A model generated the notes under the pieces. The model had not been told where the DNA came from. It saw only the letters and a program-made list of their open reading frames with translations, and did not search any database. A DNA stretch of 6,072 nucleotides from JAKEGN01 sp964465665 (GTDB taxonomy: Bacteria; Pseudomonadota; Gammaproteobacteria; Steroidobacterales; Woeseiaceae), in assembly GCA_964465665.1 (NCBI GenBank), contig CAYXKM010000119.1, positions 1-6,072 on the forward strand, written 5' to 3'. A program made the position numbers and the translations under genes. This document shows positions 1 to 6,072 of the stretch, one piece after another (position 1 is the first letter of the stretch; each line of letters starts with the position of its first letter).

Positions 1-396
1 CTCAACAAGTACGCGAAGCAGCAGGGACGCTCACTGACCGGGTTTACCGACGACGCCAACGCCGCCATCGAAGCCTATTCCTGGCCCGGCAACGTGCGCG
101 AGCTCGAGAACAAGATCAAGGGCGCCGTGATCATGGCCGACGGCAAGCAAGTCACGGCCGCCGACCTTGGCCTCGCCGGTATCGAAGACCGGGAAGCCGA
201 GTCGCTGAACCTGCGTGAAGTGCGCCAGCGCGCGGAATCCAAAGCGATTCGCGTCGCGCTCATGAAAAACTTCGGCAATATTTCACGCGCCGCGGAGCAG
301 CTCGGTGTGACCCGGCCGACGTTGTACGATCTCCTCAACAAGTACGGCCTGTCAGCGGAAGCGTATTCAAAGCGCGCCGGCACGGACGACGCCTGA
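1..396 (+). CDS. prsR: PEP-CTERM-type sigma-54 response regulator, C-terminal part (PrsR-like)
   Basis: The 5' end lies outside the window; 131 residues and a TGA stop are visible, reading in frame from base 1. What is seen is the end of an AAA+ sigma-54 activator: the conserved PGNVREL segment (visible residues 29-35), then a linker, then a Fis-type helix-turn-helix around residues 91-115 (GNISRAAEQLGVTRPTLYDL). The wording of the tail, especially the LNLREVR stretch, the RPTLYDLLNKYGL helix and the VIMADGKQVTAADL segment, matches my memory of the PEP-CTERM-box response regulators called PrsR. Those work with the kinase PrsK to control exopolysaccharide and exosortase-sorted protein genes. 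The receiver domain, Walker motifs and GAFTGA loop would lie upstream and cannot be checked. It ends facing glrR, with 234 bp of repeat-filled DNA between. A generic NtrC-family regulator is the alternative. Confidence 0.85.
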   Translation, partial: LNKYAKQQGRSLTGFTDDANAAIEAYSWPGNVRELENKIKGAVIMADGKQVTAADLGLAGIEDREAESLNLREVRQRAESKAIRVALMKNFGNISRAAEQLGVTRPTLYDLLNKYGLSAEAYSKRAGTDDA

Positions 397-410
397 CGCG
401 ACTTCTCGCA

Positions 411-495
411 GTCGCCTGCGATGCAGGCTCCTACAGGCGCTTGCCTTGGCACCATGCCAGTTGAAACCGCTGTAGGAGCCTGCAGTGCAGGCGAC
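411..495. repeat. REPIN-like element: two inverted GTAG-type REP sequences
   Basis: Two 26-bp arms face each other at 411-436 and 470-495 and match at 24 of 26 positions as an inverted repeat. Each arm begins, reading inward to outward, with CTGTAGGAGCCTGCA and carries its own small palindrome, GCCTGC-3 nt-GCAGGC. This is the layout of REP sequences: a GTAG head followed by a short hairpin, mobilised by RAYT transposases. Two REPs in opposite orientation form a REPIN. The 33-bp spacer is itself symmetric at its centre (GGCA-CCA-TGCC at 448-458, centred on base 453, as is the whole element). It starts 15 bp after the PrsR stop, between convergent genes, a usual place for such elements. In RNA from either strand it would form a long hairpin, so it may also limit read-through. 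No RAYT gene is in the window. Confidence 0.75.
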
Positions 496-520
496 CGACG
501 ATGGCGCTGTTTCAAATGCT

Positions 521-592
521 GGCCACACACCGGTAAGTGCTTCGAGCGAGTTGGAATTTTTTCGAGCGAGAAGTACTTACCGGTGTGTGGCC
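521..592. repeat. 23-bp-arm inverted repeat with internal direct repeats; possible bidirectional terminator
   Basis: Bases 521-538 and 575-592 are a perfect 18-bp inverted repeat (GGCCACACACCGGTAAGT). It extends to 23 bp per arm (521-543 with 570-592) with one mismatch, G539 opposite T574, which would be a G-U pair in RNA. The 26-base loop contains a run of six T (557-562) and an AATT at the exact centre of symmetry. The 10-mer TTCGAGCGAG occurs twice, at 541-550 and 561-570, at the two stem-loop borders. It differs in sequence from the neighbouring REPIN. Placement between the ends of prsR and glrR suggests transcription termination for one or both, but there is no T tract directly after the stem, so a classical intrinsic terminator is not shown. 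It could be a small non-autonomous repeat. Confidence 0.7.
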
Positions 593-630
593 GGTCAGCA
601 CAAATCGCTGCATACATCGACGGCGAAAGG

Positions 631-1983
<1,353 letters not shown>

Positions 1984-2031
1984 GGGCAACGGAATTCGGT
2001 TCGTGCGGGCCACGAATTTAACATGCCAATA

Positions 2032-2044
2032 CGCCGCTGCGGCG
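2032..2044 (-). other. Short GC hairpin after the QseG-like stop codon
   Basis: CGCCGC-T-GCGGCG is a perfect short palindrome lying three bases beyond the QseG-like TAA stop in the 64-bp gap before glrR. In RNA it would make a 5-bp stem with a 3-base loop, with no following U run. It may stabilise an upstream 3' end or be chance in GC-rich DNA; a functional terminator is not supported. Confidence 0.3.
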
Positions 2045-2047
2045 AAA

Positions 2048-2683
2048 TTACTGCTCGCGTATCGATCGTTCGATCGAGGTTATGGCCTCGAGCTTGGCCT
2101 CGGCCTCGGACAGCGACTCCCTCAAGCGCCGGTTCTCGCCCTCGACTTCCGCCATCCGTTGGGCGACCGCGGCTTCCTCGGTACTTGCTGCGCGGGAGTT
2201 CTCTGTGCGCAGGCGATTGGTCTCGGTCCCCAGCATGATGCGTTCTTCGACCTGCCGGAGACTGATGGTCGCCAGCGCGATCTCGCCCACGGTCATAAGT
2301 TCCTGCTGCGACAACAGATTGCGCAGGATGACCTGGGCCGCATCGGAATCGGCGCCGCTGTGTCCTGGCGTTGCCAGGACCAGCGCGAAGCGCAATCGCG
2401 TCGAGGGATCCGGCGTCAGTTTTGCAGCAACGCTCGCATCCGCATAGATTTCCGCCTGGGTTGCCGGGTCGCCGCTGACGAGCCGGTACATCTCGCTGAC
2501 GTACTGGTCGGATTCCGGCGCGCCGAGCATGACCGGATCGGCATCGGCGGTCTTGCGTCCCTGCAGCCAGTTTTTCGTCTGCGAGCAGCCGGCGGTCAGC
2601 GCAATGATTAGTACCACGATTGGCGCGACGCCCAGCATCGGGCCGTGGATACGCAGGTGTTGGCGGTTTTGTACCCTAAGCAT
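2048..2683 (-). CDS. qseG: QseG-like outer-membrane lipoprotein
   Basis: A 211-residue lipoprotein. A positively charged N terminus is followed by a hydrophobic stretch (about 17-31) and the lipobox LTAGC, giving C33 as the acylation site. The next residues are Ser and Gln, not Asp, which favours the outer membrane. The middle (about 55-130) is helical in character. The last 60 residues are rich in Glu, Arg and Ala and read as a coiled coil, ending in KLEAITSIERSI. Enteric QseG, as I recall it, ends with a closely similar KLENLTDIERQL segment, and it sits at the same place between glrK and glrR; the rest is divergent. Enteric QseG links GlrK signalling to the outer membrane and the small-RNA adaptor RapZ. 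The ATG at 2683 overlaps the glrK stop by 8 bp and has a good ribosome binding site, so translation is probably coupled. An ATG at residue 16 lacks one. Confidence 0.78.
   Translation of the reverse strand: MLRVQNRQHLRIHGPMLGVAPIVVLIIALTAGCSQTKNWLQGRKTADADPVMLGAPESDQYVSEMYRLVSGDPATQAEIYADASVAAKLTPDPSTRLRFALVLATPGHSGADSDAAQVILRNLLSQQELMTVGEIALATISLRQVEERIMLGTETNRLRTENSRAASTEEAAVAQRMAEVEGENRRLRESLSEAEAKLEAITSIERSIREQ
2362..2380 (-). repeat. Perfect 8-bp stem-loop inside the QseG-like coding region
   Basis: GTCCTGGC and GCCAGGAC flank a 3-base loop with no mismatch. The stem lies inside codons for LVLATPGH. It would form a stable RNA hairpin in the transcript; whether it does anything is unknown. 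Confidence 0.5.
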
Positions 2684-4142
2684 TCGCAGCGATCCTTAGT
2701 TTTTCGATCATCCGCTTTTGCGGAATGTGTATGCGGAAGTGCGCGCCACTGAACTCGCCGGAATTGACCAGTTCCACGGACCCGTCGTGCGCCTGTATGC
2801 ACTCGAGCACTACGGACAGGCCGATGCCTGTGCCCGCGATATGGCCGCCCTGTTCCTGCGTCCCCTGGAAGAAAGCCTCGAAAATCCGCGGACTTTCATA
2901 TTCTGGAATCCCGGGACCCGTGTCCGCGAACTCGAGTACAAAATCGGTCGCGCTGCGCTCGGCGCGGATTGTGACCACGCCGCCTCTCGGCGTGAATTTC
3001 ACGGCATTCGACAGCAGGTTGTCGAGTACTGTGCGCATCTTGTCGCGGTCGGCGGTGACGACGATGTCGGCAACGTCGAGGCGCAACTGGATCTGCGCCG
3101 CTTTCAGCGCCAGCCGCTGCGCTTTGGCGACCTGGATGACCAGCGCGCGCAGGGGGAAGTCGCTGAGCGTGAGTACTTCGTTCTTGCTTTGCCAGGCGCT
3201 GAAACTCAGCAGGTTCTCGATAAGCTGCTGCAGCTTCAGTCCGTTCAGCCGCAGGATGTCGGTTACTTCGCGCTGTGGCGGGTCCAGTTCACCGACCGCG
3301 CCATCGAGCAGCAGTTCCGTGCCTTCGCGAATATTGGCCAGCGGCGTTTTCAGTTCGTGAGACATATGCCTCAAGAACTTGTTCTTCTCCTGCGCGAGTT
3401 CCAGCAGGCGGACGCGCAGCCATTCGAGCTGGTGCCCGAGTTTTTCCAGGTCGGTCGGGCCGCTGATGACCACCGGTTTGGAAAATCCGCTCCGTCCGAG
3501 CTGGTGTATGGCGCGATCGATCTGGCGGATGGGTCTCGCGACCAGCAATGTGAAGAACAGCACCAGGATCAGCGTGCCGGGAACCAGCGCGGCGGTTTGC
3601 CACGCGGAAACCCGCTGTGCATGCCGGGTGCGTTCGCGTATGCGTATCAGTTCGGTTTCTATGAAAGTATCGGTAATCGCCGTCAGGCGTGTGACGCGCT
3701 GTCGCAAAGTGGCGAAGCTCCCGGTGGCGTTGGCACCCGCGTCGGCGCTCAGCGATCCCTGAGTGAGCGTATTCACGACCCGCCGCGCCAGCGCACGAAT
3801 CGAGGTGGCCAGTGCGGTCGCGTCCGCCTGGTCCACCAGCCCCGCCATGTCGTCCAGCGTGGCTTCGAGCGTCGCGAGATCCTGCCGCAATAGCGCCAGG
3901 CTGTCCGGATTCCTCAATACCAGGTATTGCCGCGCCACTCGTTCCAGCGAGGCGACATTCTCGGCGAGCAAGCGGTTGTTTTCCGCTGTCGATACGCCGG
4001 TGACCAGCAATTGCTCGCTTTGCGCAGCCAGCCGGTCAAGGTTGACGATGGCCCAGATGACGGCAACCAGCAACGGCAATGCCACGAGGCCGAAGCCGAC
4101 CAGGATCAGTCCATTCAGCGATTGCGGGCGCGGGAATTTCAT
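2676..4142 (-). CDS. glrK: Sensor histidine kinase GlrK (QseE)
   Basis: This 488-residue inner-membrane kinase should autophosphorylate and pass the phosphate to GlrR D60. A first membrane segment (about 11-33) is followed by a roughly 145-residue mainly helical periplasmic domain, a second membrane segment (about 182-202) and a HAMP linker (about 202-253). The H-box is RHMSHELKTPLANIREGTEL, with the phospho-acceptor H262. The catalytic domain follows: N-box DNLLSNAVKF (374-383), G1 DTGPGIP (407-413) and G2 GTGIGLS (437-443), with FFQGTQ between the last two. The FLRHMSHELKTPLA and REGTELL text, FFQG motif and overall length (E. coli about 475) all fit GlrK. All catalytic motifs are intact. 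The ATG start puts the first membrane segment next to a short basic tail; its ribosome binding site is weak, which fits co-translation from galE 32 bp upstream. The 3' end overlaps the QseG-like gene. Confidence 0.92.
   Translation of the reverse strand: MKFPRPQSLNGLILVGFGLVALPLLVAVIWAIVNLDRLAAQSEQLLVTGVSTAENNRLLAENVASLERVARQYLVLRNPDSLALLRQDLATLEATLDDMAGLVDQADATALATSIRALARRVVNTLTQGSLSADAGANATGSFATLRQRVTRLTAITDTFIETELIRIRERTRHAQRVSAWQTAALVPGTLILVLFFTLLVARPIRQIDRAIHQLGRSGFSKPVVISGPTDLEKLGHQLEWLRVRLLELAQEKNKFLRHMSHELKTPLANIREGTELLLDGAVGELDPPQREVTDILRLNGLKLQQLIENLLSFSAWQSKNEVLTLSDFPLRALVIQVAKAQRLALKAAQIQLRLDVADIVVTADRDKMRTVLDNLLSNAVKFTPRGGVVTIRAERSATDFVLEFADTGPGIPEYESPRIFEAFFQGTQEQGGHIAGTGIGLSVVLECIQAHDGSVELVNSGEFSGAHFRIHIPQKRMIEKLRIAANA
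2693..2697 (-). promoter_or_regulatory. Ribosome binding site of the QseG-like gene
   Basis: On the minus strand AAGGA lies 9 bases before the ATG at 2683, inside the end of glrK. It decides the start in favour of 2683 over the in-frame ATG at 2638, which has no comparable site. Confidence 0.65.
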
Positions 4143-4174
4143 CGGCGGATTCTAGCATTCGGCCGGGCAGCGGC

Positions 4175-5185
4175 TCATTCGCGCCAGAACACGCCCGGAT
4201 CTCGGGCCGCAATCCGGCGTTCCCAGGCGAGGCTGGTGTGCACGATGGTGTCGAGATTGTCGTACTGCGGCTCCCAGCCGAGCACTTCGCGGACACGGTC
4301 GGCAATGGCAATGAGCTGTGGCGGGTCGCCGGCACGGCGCGGCTCGTCAATGACATTGAGCTTCTTCCCGTTGGCCTGCTCGACCGCTCTGAGGACGTCG
4401 CGAACGCTGTAACCATGGCCATAGCCGCAGTTGAGGGTCTTCGGCTTGCCGCCACGTCGCAGGTAGTTCAGGGCGTCGAGGTGGGCGGATGCGAGGTCCT
4501 CGACGTGTATGTAATCGCGAAGACCCGTGCCATCGGGGGTCGGGTAGTCACTGCCATACACCGACACGTGACTGCGCCGTCCGACCGCGGCTTCACAGGC
4601 AACCTTGACCAGCAGCGTGGCATTCGGTGTGGACTGGCCGATGCGGCCGCCGGGATCGCAGCCGGCAACATTGAAGTAACGCAGCGTGACATAGGACGGG
4701 CCGCCGGCCGCTTCGAGATCCCGCAACATCCATTCGGTCATGAGCTTCGAGGTGCCGTAAGGATTGATCGGCGCTGTCGGCGAGTCTTCCGAGGCTTTGC
4801 CGGCCTCCGGGATGCCATACACCGCCGCCGTCGAGGAAAACACCACGTGCCGGACCCCGTGCTTCTGGCAGGCCTCGAGCAAAGTGCGGCTGTTGGCTGT
4901 GTTGTTGCGATAGTACTTCAGCGGATCCGCCACCGATTCGGGCACGATCGTATGCGCCGCGAAGTGCATGACAGTCTCGAAACGATGGCTGGAGAACAGG
5001 CGCTCGAGCAATGGCGCATCGCCGGTGTCGCCGATCACCAGCTCACCGCTGGTCACGGCAGCCTCGAAACCGGTCGAGAGGTTGTCCAGGGTGATGATCG
5101 ATTCGCCGCGTTCGCCGAGTTGCCGGACCACGTGGCTGCCAATGTAACCGGCGCCGCCGGTGACCAGTATCTTCTTGCTTTTCAT
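4175..5185 (-). CDS. galE: UDP-glucose 4-epimerase GalE
   Basis: A 336-residue extended short-chain dehydrogenase that interconverts UDP-glucose and UDP-galactose in the cytoplasm (Leloir pathway, and precursors for LPS and exopolysaccharide). The NAD-binding Rossmann motif TGGAGYIGSH is at 9-18. The catalytic set is Ser/Thr in SSTAAVYG (117-124) and YxxxK at Y143-K147 (NPYGTSK). RYFNVAG (169-175) and LRDYIHVEDLA (222-232) are classic GalE segments. Length is normal (E. coli 338). By alignment from memory, the residue that gates the sugar N-acetyl pocket (Tyr299 in E. coli, Cys in human) is L291 here, so activity on UDP-GlcNAc/GalNAc cannot be excluded. I chose ATG 5185; an in-frame TTG at 5200 would add five residues, and neither has a clear ribosome binding site. 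It is first of four minus-strand genes and 32 bp from glrK, so it may share their transcript. Confidence 0.93.
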   Translation of the reverse strand: MKSKKILVTGGAGYIGSHVVRQLGERGESIITLDNLSTGFEAAVTSGELVIGDTGDAPLLERLFSSHRFETVMHFAAHTIVPESVADPLKYYRNNTANSRTLLEACQKHGVRHVVFSSTAAVYGIPEAGKASEDSPTAPINPYGTSKLMTEWMLRDLEAAGGPSYVTLRYFNVAGCDPGGRIGQSTPNATLLVKVACEAAVGRRSHVSVYGSDYPTPDGTGLRDYIHVEDLASAHLDALNYLRRGGKPKTLNCGYGHGYSVRDVLRAVEQANGKKLNVIDEPRRAGDPPQLIAIADRVREVLGWEPQYDNLDTIVHTSLAWERRIAARDPGVFWRE

Positions 5186-5289
5186 AAAATTTCGAGCCAA
5201 TGCCGCGATCTGTGAAGTATGACCTGTCAGCCGTGGTCAGATTCTATCAATACTGTCGTGCTGAAAAGGACGCATGTCGCAATAAACGG

Positions 5290-5317
5290 TTGATTCTGCA
5301 GGGCCTGTCGGTATATT
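5290..5317 (+). promoter_or_regulatory. Sigma-70-like promoter for the PKD lipoprotein gene
   Basis: TTGATT (5290-5295, 4 of 6 to consensus) and TATATT (5312-5317, 5 of 6) are separated by 16 bp. Transcription would start near 5324, leaving an untranslated leader of about 68 bases before the TTG start at 5392. The -10 box sits in the middle of a palindrome. This is a pattern match only. Confidence 0.45.
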
Positions 5318-5330
5318 CCGACAGGTCCTG
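5299..5330. promoter_or_regulatory. Palindromic operator / GlrR-type site (TGTC-N10-GACA)
   Basis: The core CCTGTCGG-TATATT-CCGACAGG (5304-5325) is a perfect 8-bp inverted repeat, and the symmetry extends to 13 bp per arm (5299-5311 with 5318-5330) apart from one G/T pair. Within it, 5306-5323 reads TGTC-N10-GACA, which is the consensus I recall for GlrR sites upstream of enteric glmY. The galE-glrK-qseG-glrR block starts about 120 bp away, an ordinary distance for a sigma-54 enhancer. It also overlaps the -10 box of the rightward promoter, so a bound protein would probably block that promoter. An unrelated repressor could equally use it. I saw no convincing sigma-54 promoter on either side. 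Confidence 0.55.
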
Positions 5331-5378
5331 TGATGGCCGTAAACCAGCGTAGCCTTTATGATCAAGAGCCTGCAGACC

Positions 5379-5382
5379 GGAG
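5379..5382 (+). promoter_or_regulatory. Ribosome binding site of the PKD lipoprotein gene
   Basis: GGAG stands 9 bases before the TTG at 5392. The reading frame has a TAA stop at 5383-5385, between this site and the TTG, so translation cannot start farther upstream. This supports a TTG start at 5392. Confidence 0.6.
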
Positions 5383-5391
5383 TAACCCAGC

Positions 5392-6072
5392 TTGCCTGAC
5401 CCGACCGAGAGCCCCTGCCGGTTGCGCTTTGGCCGCCACCTGGCGGTCATCGGTGCGGCTTTTCTTGCCGCACTCGCGCTCTCTGGCTGCAGCAGCGGCG
5501 GGAGCGATGACGGCGGCTCGGTGCCCAACCGGGCGCCAACGGCCAATGCCGGCACCAGCCTCACTGTGGTCGAACTGACGCTTGTGCAACTCAGCGGCTC
5601 GGGGTCGGACCCCGATGGCGATTCCCTGACCTACGCGTGGACGCAAACGGCTGGGCCGGCCGTTACCCTGAACAATGCCAACCTGGCGCAGTCGAGTTTC
5701 ACCGCGCCGGACGTGGCGTCCGGAGCGCCGCAGCTCCTGACCTTTCGCCTGACAGCGACCGACCCGGATGGGCTCAGCGGCAGTTCCACGGTGAACATCA
5801 CGGTACAGGAACCGGCCGCGGCCGTGACCATTTCCGGCTCTGTCCATTACGAATTTCCACCGCCGAGTTCCTCACCGGTCTGCGACGGCCTGAATTTTGC
5901 TGCTGCTGCTGTGCAGACGCGGCCGATCCGGGGCGCCACCGTGCAGATACTGCAGTCGCCGGGCAATACGGTGCTCGGTTCCATGGTGTCATCGGATACT
6001 GGCGCCTACTCCTTCACAGTGCCCGGTCAGACCGACGTATTCCTGCGCGTTCGTGCCGAACTGAAGCAGGGC
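5392..6072 (+). CDS. Secreted lipoprotein with PKD/Ig-like and carboxypeptidase-regulatory-like domains, 5' part
   Basis: The frame stays open from the TTG at 5392 to the window edge (227 residues) with no stop, so the gene continues outside. It opens with a lipoprotein signal: basic residues at 10-16, a hydrophobic core (about 17-31) and lipobox LSGC with C33. A Gly/Ser/Asp-rich linker follows. Residues 46-139 form an Ig-like PKD/REJ-type domain: NRAPTANAG, GSGSDPDGDSLTYAWTQT, then FRLTATDPDGLSG before a final strand. From about 146 a second beta domain starts, with RGATVQIL (180-187) and TGAYSFTV (203-210), typical of carboxypeptidase-regulatory or Cna-B-like folds. There is no methionine near the start; an in-frame TTG at 5422 would give a more usual 23-residue signal but has a weaker ribosome binding site. 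It is divergent from galE. The role is unknown; surface adhesion, binding or a downstream enzymatic domain are all possible. Confidence 0.8.
   Translation, partial: MPDPTESPCRLRFGRHLAVIGAAFLAALALSGCSSGGSDDGGSVPNRAPTANAGTSLTVVELTLVQLSGSGSDPDGDSLTYAWTQTAGPAVTLNNANLAQSSFTAPDVASGAPQLLTFRLTATDPDGLSGSSTVNITVQEPAAAVTISGSVHYEFPPPSSSPVCDGLNFAAAAVQTRPIRGATVQILQSPGNTVLGSMVSSDTGAYSFTVPGQTDVFLRVRAELKQG

Noticed and set aside
447..461. TGGCAC in the REPIN spacer as a sigma-54 -24 element
   Set aside because: The matching -12 GC is absent (GG-N10-GT), and the site is between convergent gene ends with no gene to drive.
2718..3893. Plus-strand open frame (391 residues) opposite glrK
   Set aside because: It is a shadow of the kinase gene, which has every histidine-kinase motif on the minus strand.
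4079..5215. Plus-strand open frame (378 residues) opposite galE
   Set aside because: It is antisense to a complete GalE with all catalytic residues; the translation shows no family motif.
5241..5246. TAGAAT on the minus strand as a -10 box for galE
   Set aside because: A fair -10 match, but no acceptable -35 hexamer at 16-18 bp, so I did not call a galE promoter.
5304..5325. The palindrome as a LexA box
   Set aside because: Gammaproteobacterial LexA needs CTGT-N8-ACAG; here the spacing is N12.
5324..5348. GG-N10-GC matches (5324 and 5335) as sigma-54 promoters downstream of the palindrome
   Set aside because: Both agree with only about 6 of 10 key consensus positions and lie almost on top of the palindrome, too close for enhancer-type activation.
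5330..5578. Plus-strand ATG open frame (82 residues) at the lipoprotein start
   Set aside because: It is a different frame from the one holding the ribosome binding site, lipobox and PKD domain, and it stops early.
5897..5912. GCT/CTG triplet run in the lipoprotein gene
   Set aside because: Only four repeats, in frame as an alanine run; too short to call a phase-variation tract.

Overview
The window reads as chromosomal DNA from a GC-rich gammaproteobacterium. The best clue is a minus-strand block with the gene order known from enterics as glrK (qseE) - qseG - glrR (qseF): a sensor kinase, a small lipoprotein and a sigma-54-dependent response regulator. The left edge carries the end of a PrsR-like regulator of the PEP-CTERM/exosortase type, which is usual in environmental, exopolysaccharide-producing bacteria and not in enterics. 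A paired GTAG-type REP element points the same way. I cannot name the genus; an environmental non-enteric gammaproteobacterium is the best guess.

Layout. Bases 1-396 (+) are the C-terminal 131 residues of the PrsR-like regulator. Bases 397-630 lie between two converging genes and hold two large, separate inverted repeats: a REPIN-like element (411-495) and a 23-bp-arm hairpin (521-592). Bases 631-5185 are four minus-strand genes, in transcription order galE, glrK, qseG-like and glrR. The spacing is tight (32 bp, 8-bp overlap, 64 bp), so they could be one operon. Bases 5186-5391 are a divergent intergenic region. It carries a sigma-70-like promoter facing right, overlapped by a near-perfect palindrome that matches TGTC-N10-GACA, the binding motif reported for GlrR in enterics. 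From 5392 to the window end (+) runs the start of a secreted lipoprotein with a PKD/Ig-like domain and a carboxypeptidase-regulatory/Cna-B-like domain. It opens with a TTG codon and is easily missed.

How the genes fit together. GlrK should sense an envelope signal and phosphorylate GlrR, with the QseG-like lipoprotein as an envelope partner. In enterics this system drives sigma-54 transcription of the small RNA GlmY, which tunes amino-sugar synthesis. Here galE, which makes UDP-galactose-type precursors, sits at the head of the cluster, and an exopolysaccharide-type regulator lies next door. A shared theme of cell-envelope sugar metabolism is plausible but is inference. No wholly new system is evident. 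The most worthwhile leads are the GlrR-like palindrome, the two intergenic repeats and the unannotated lipoprotein.
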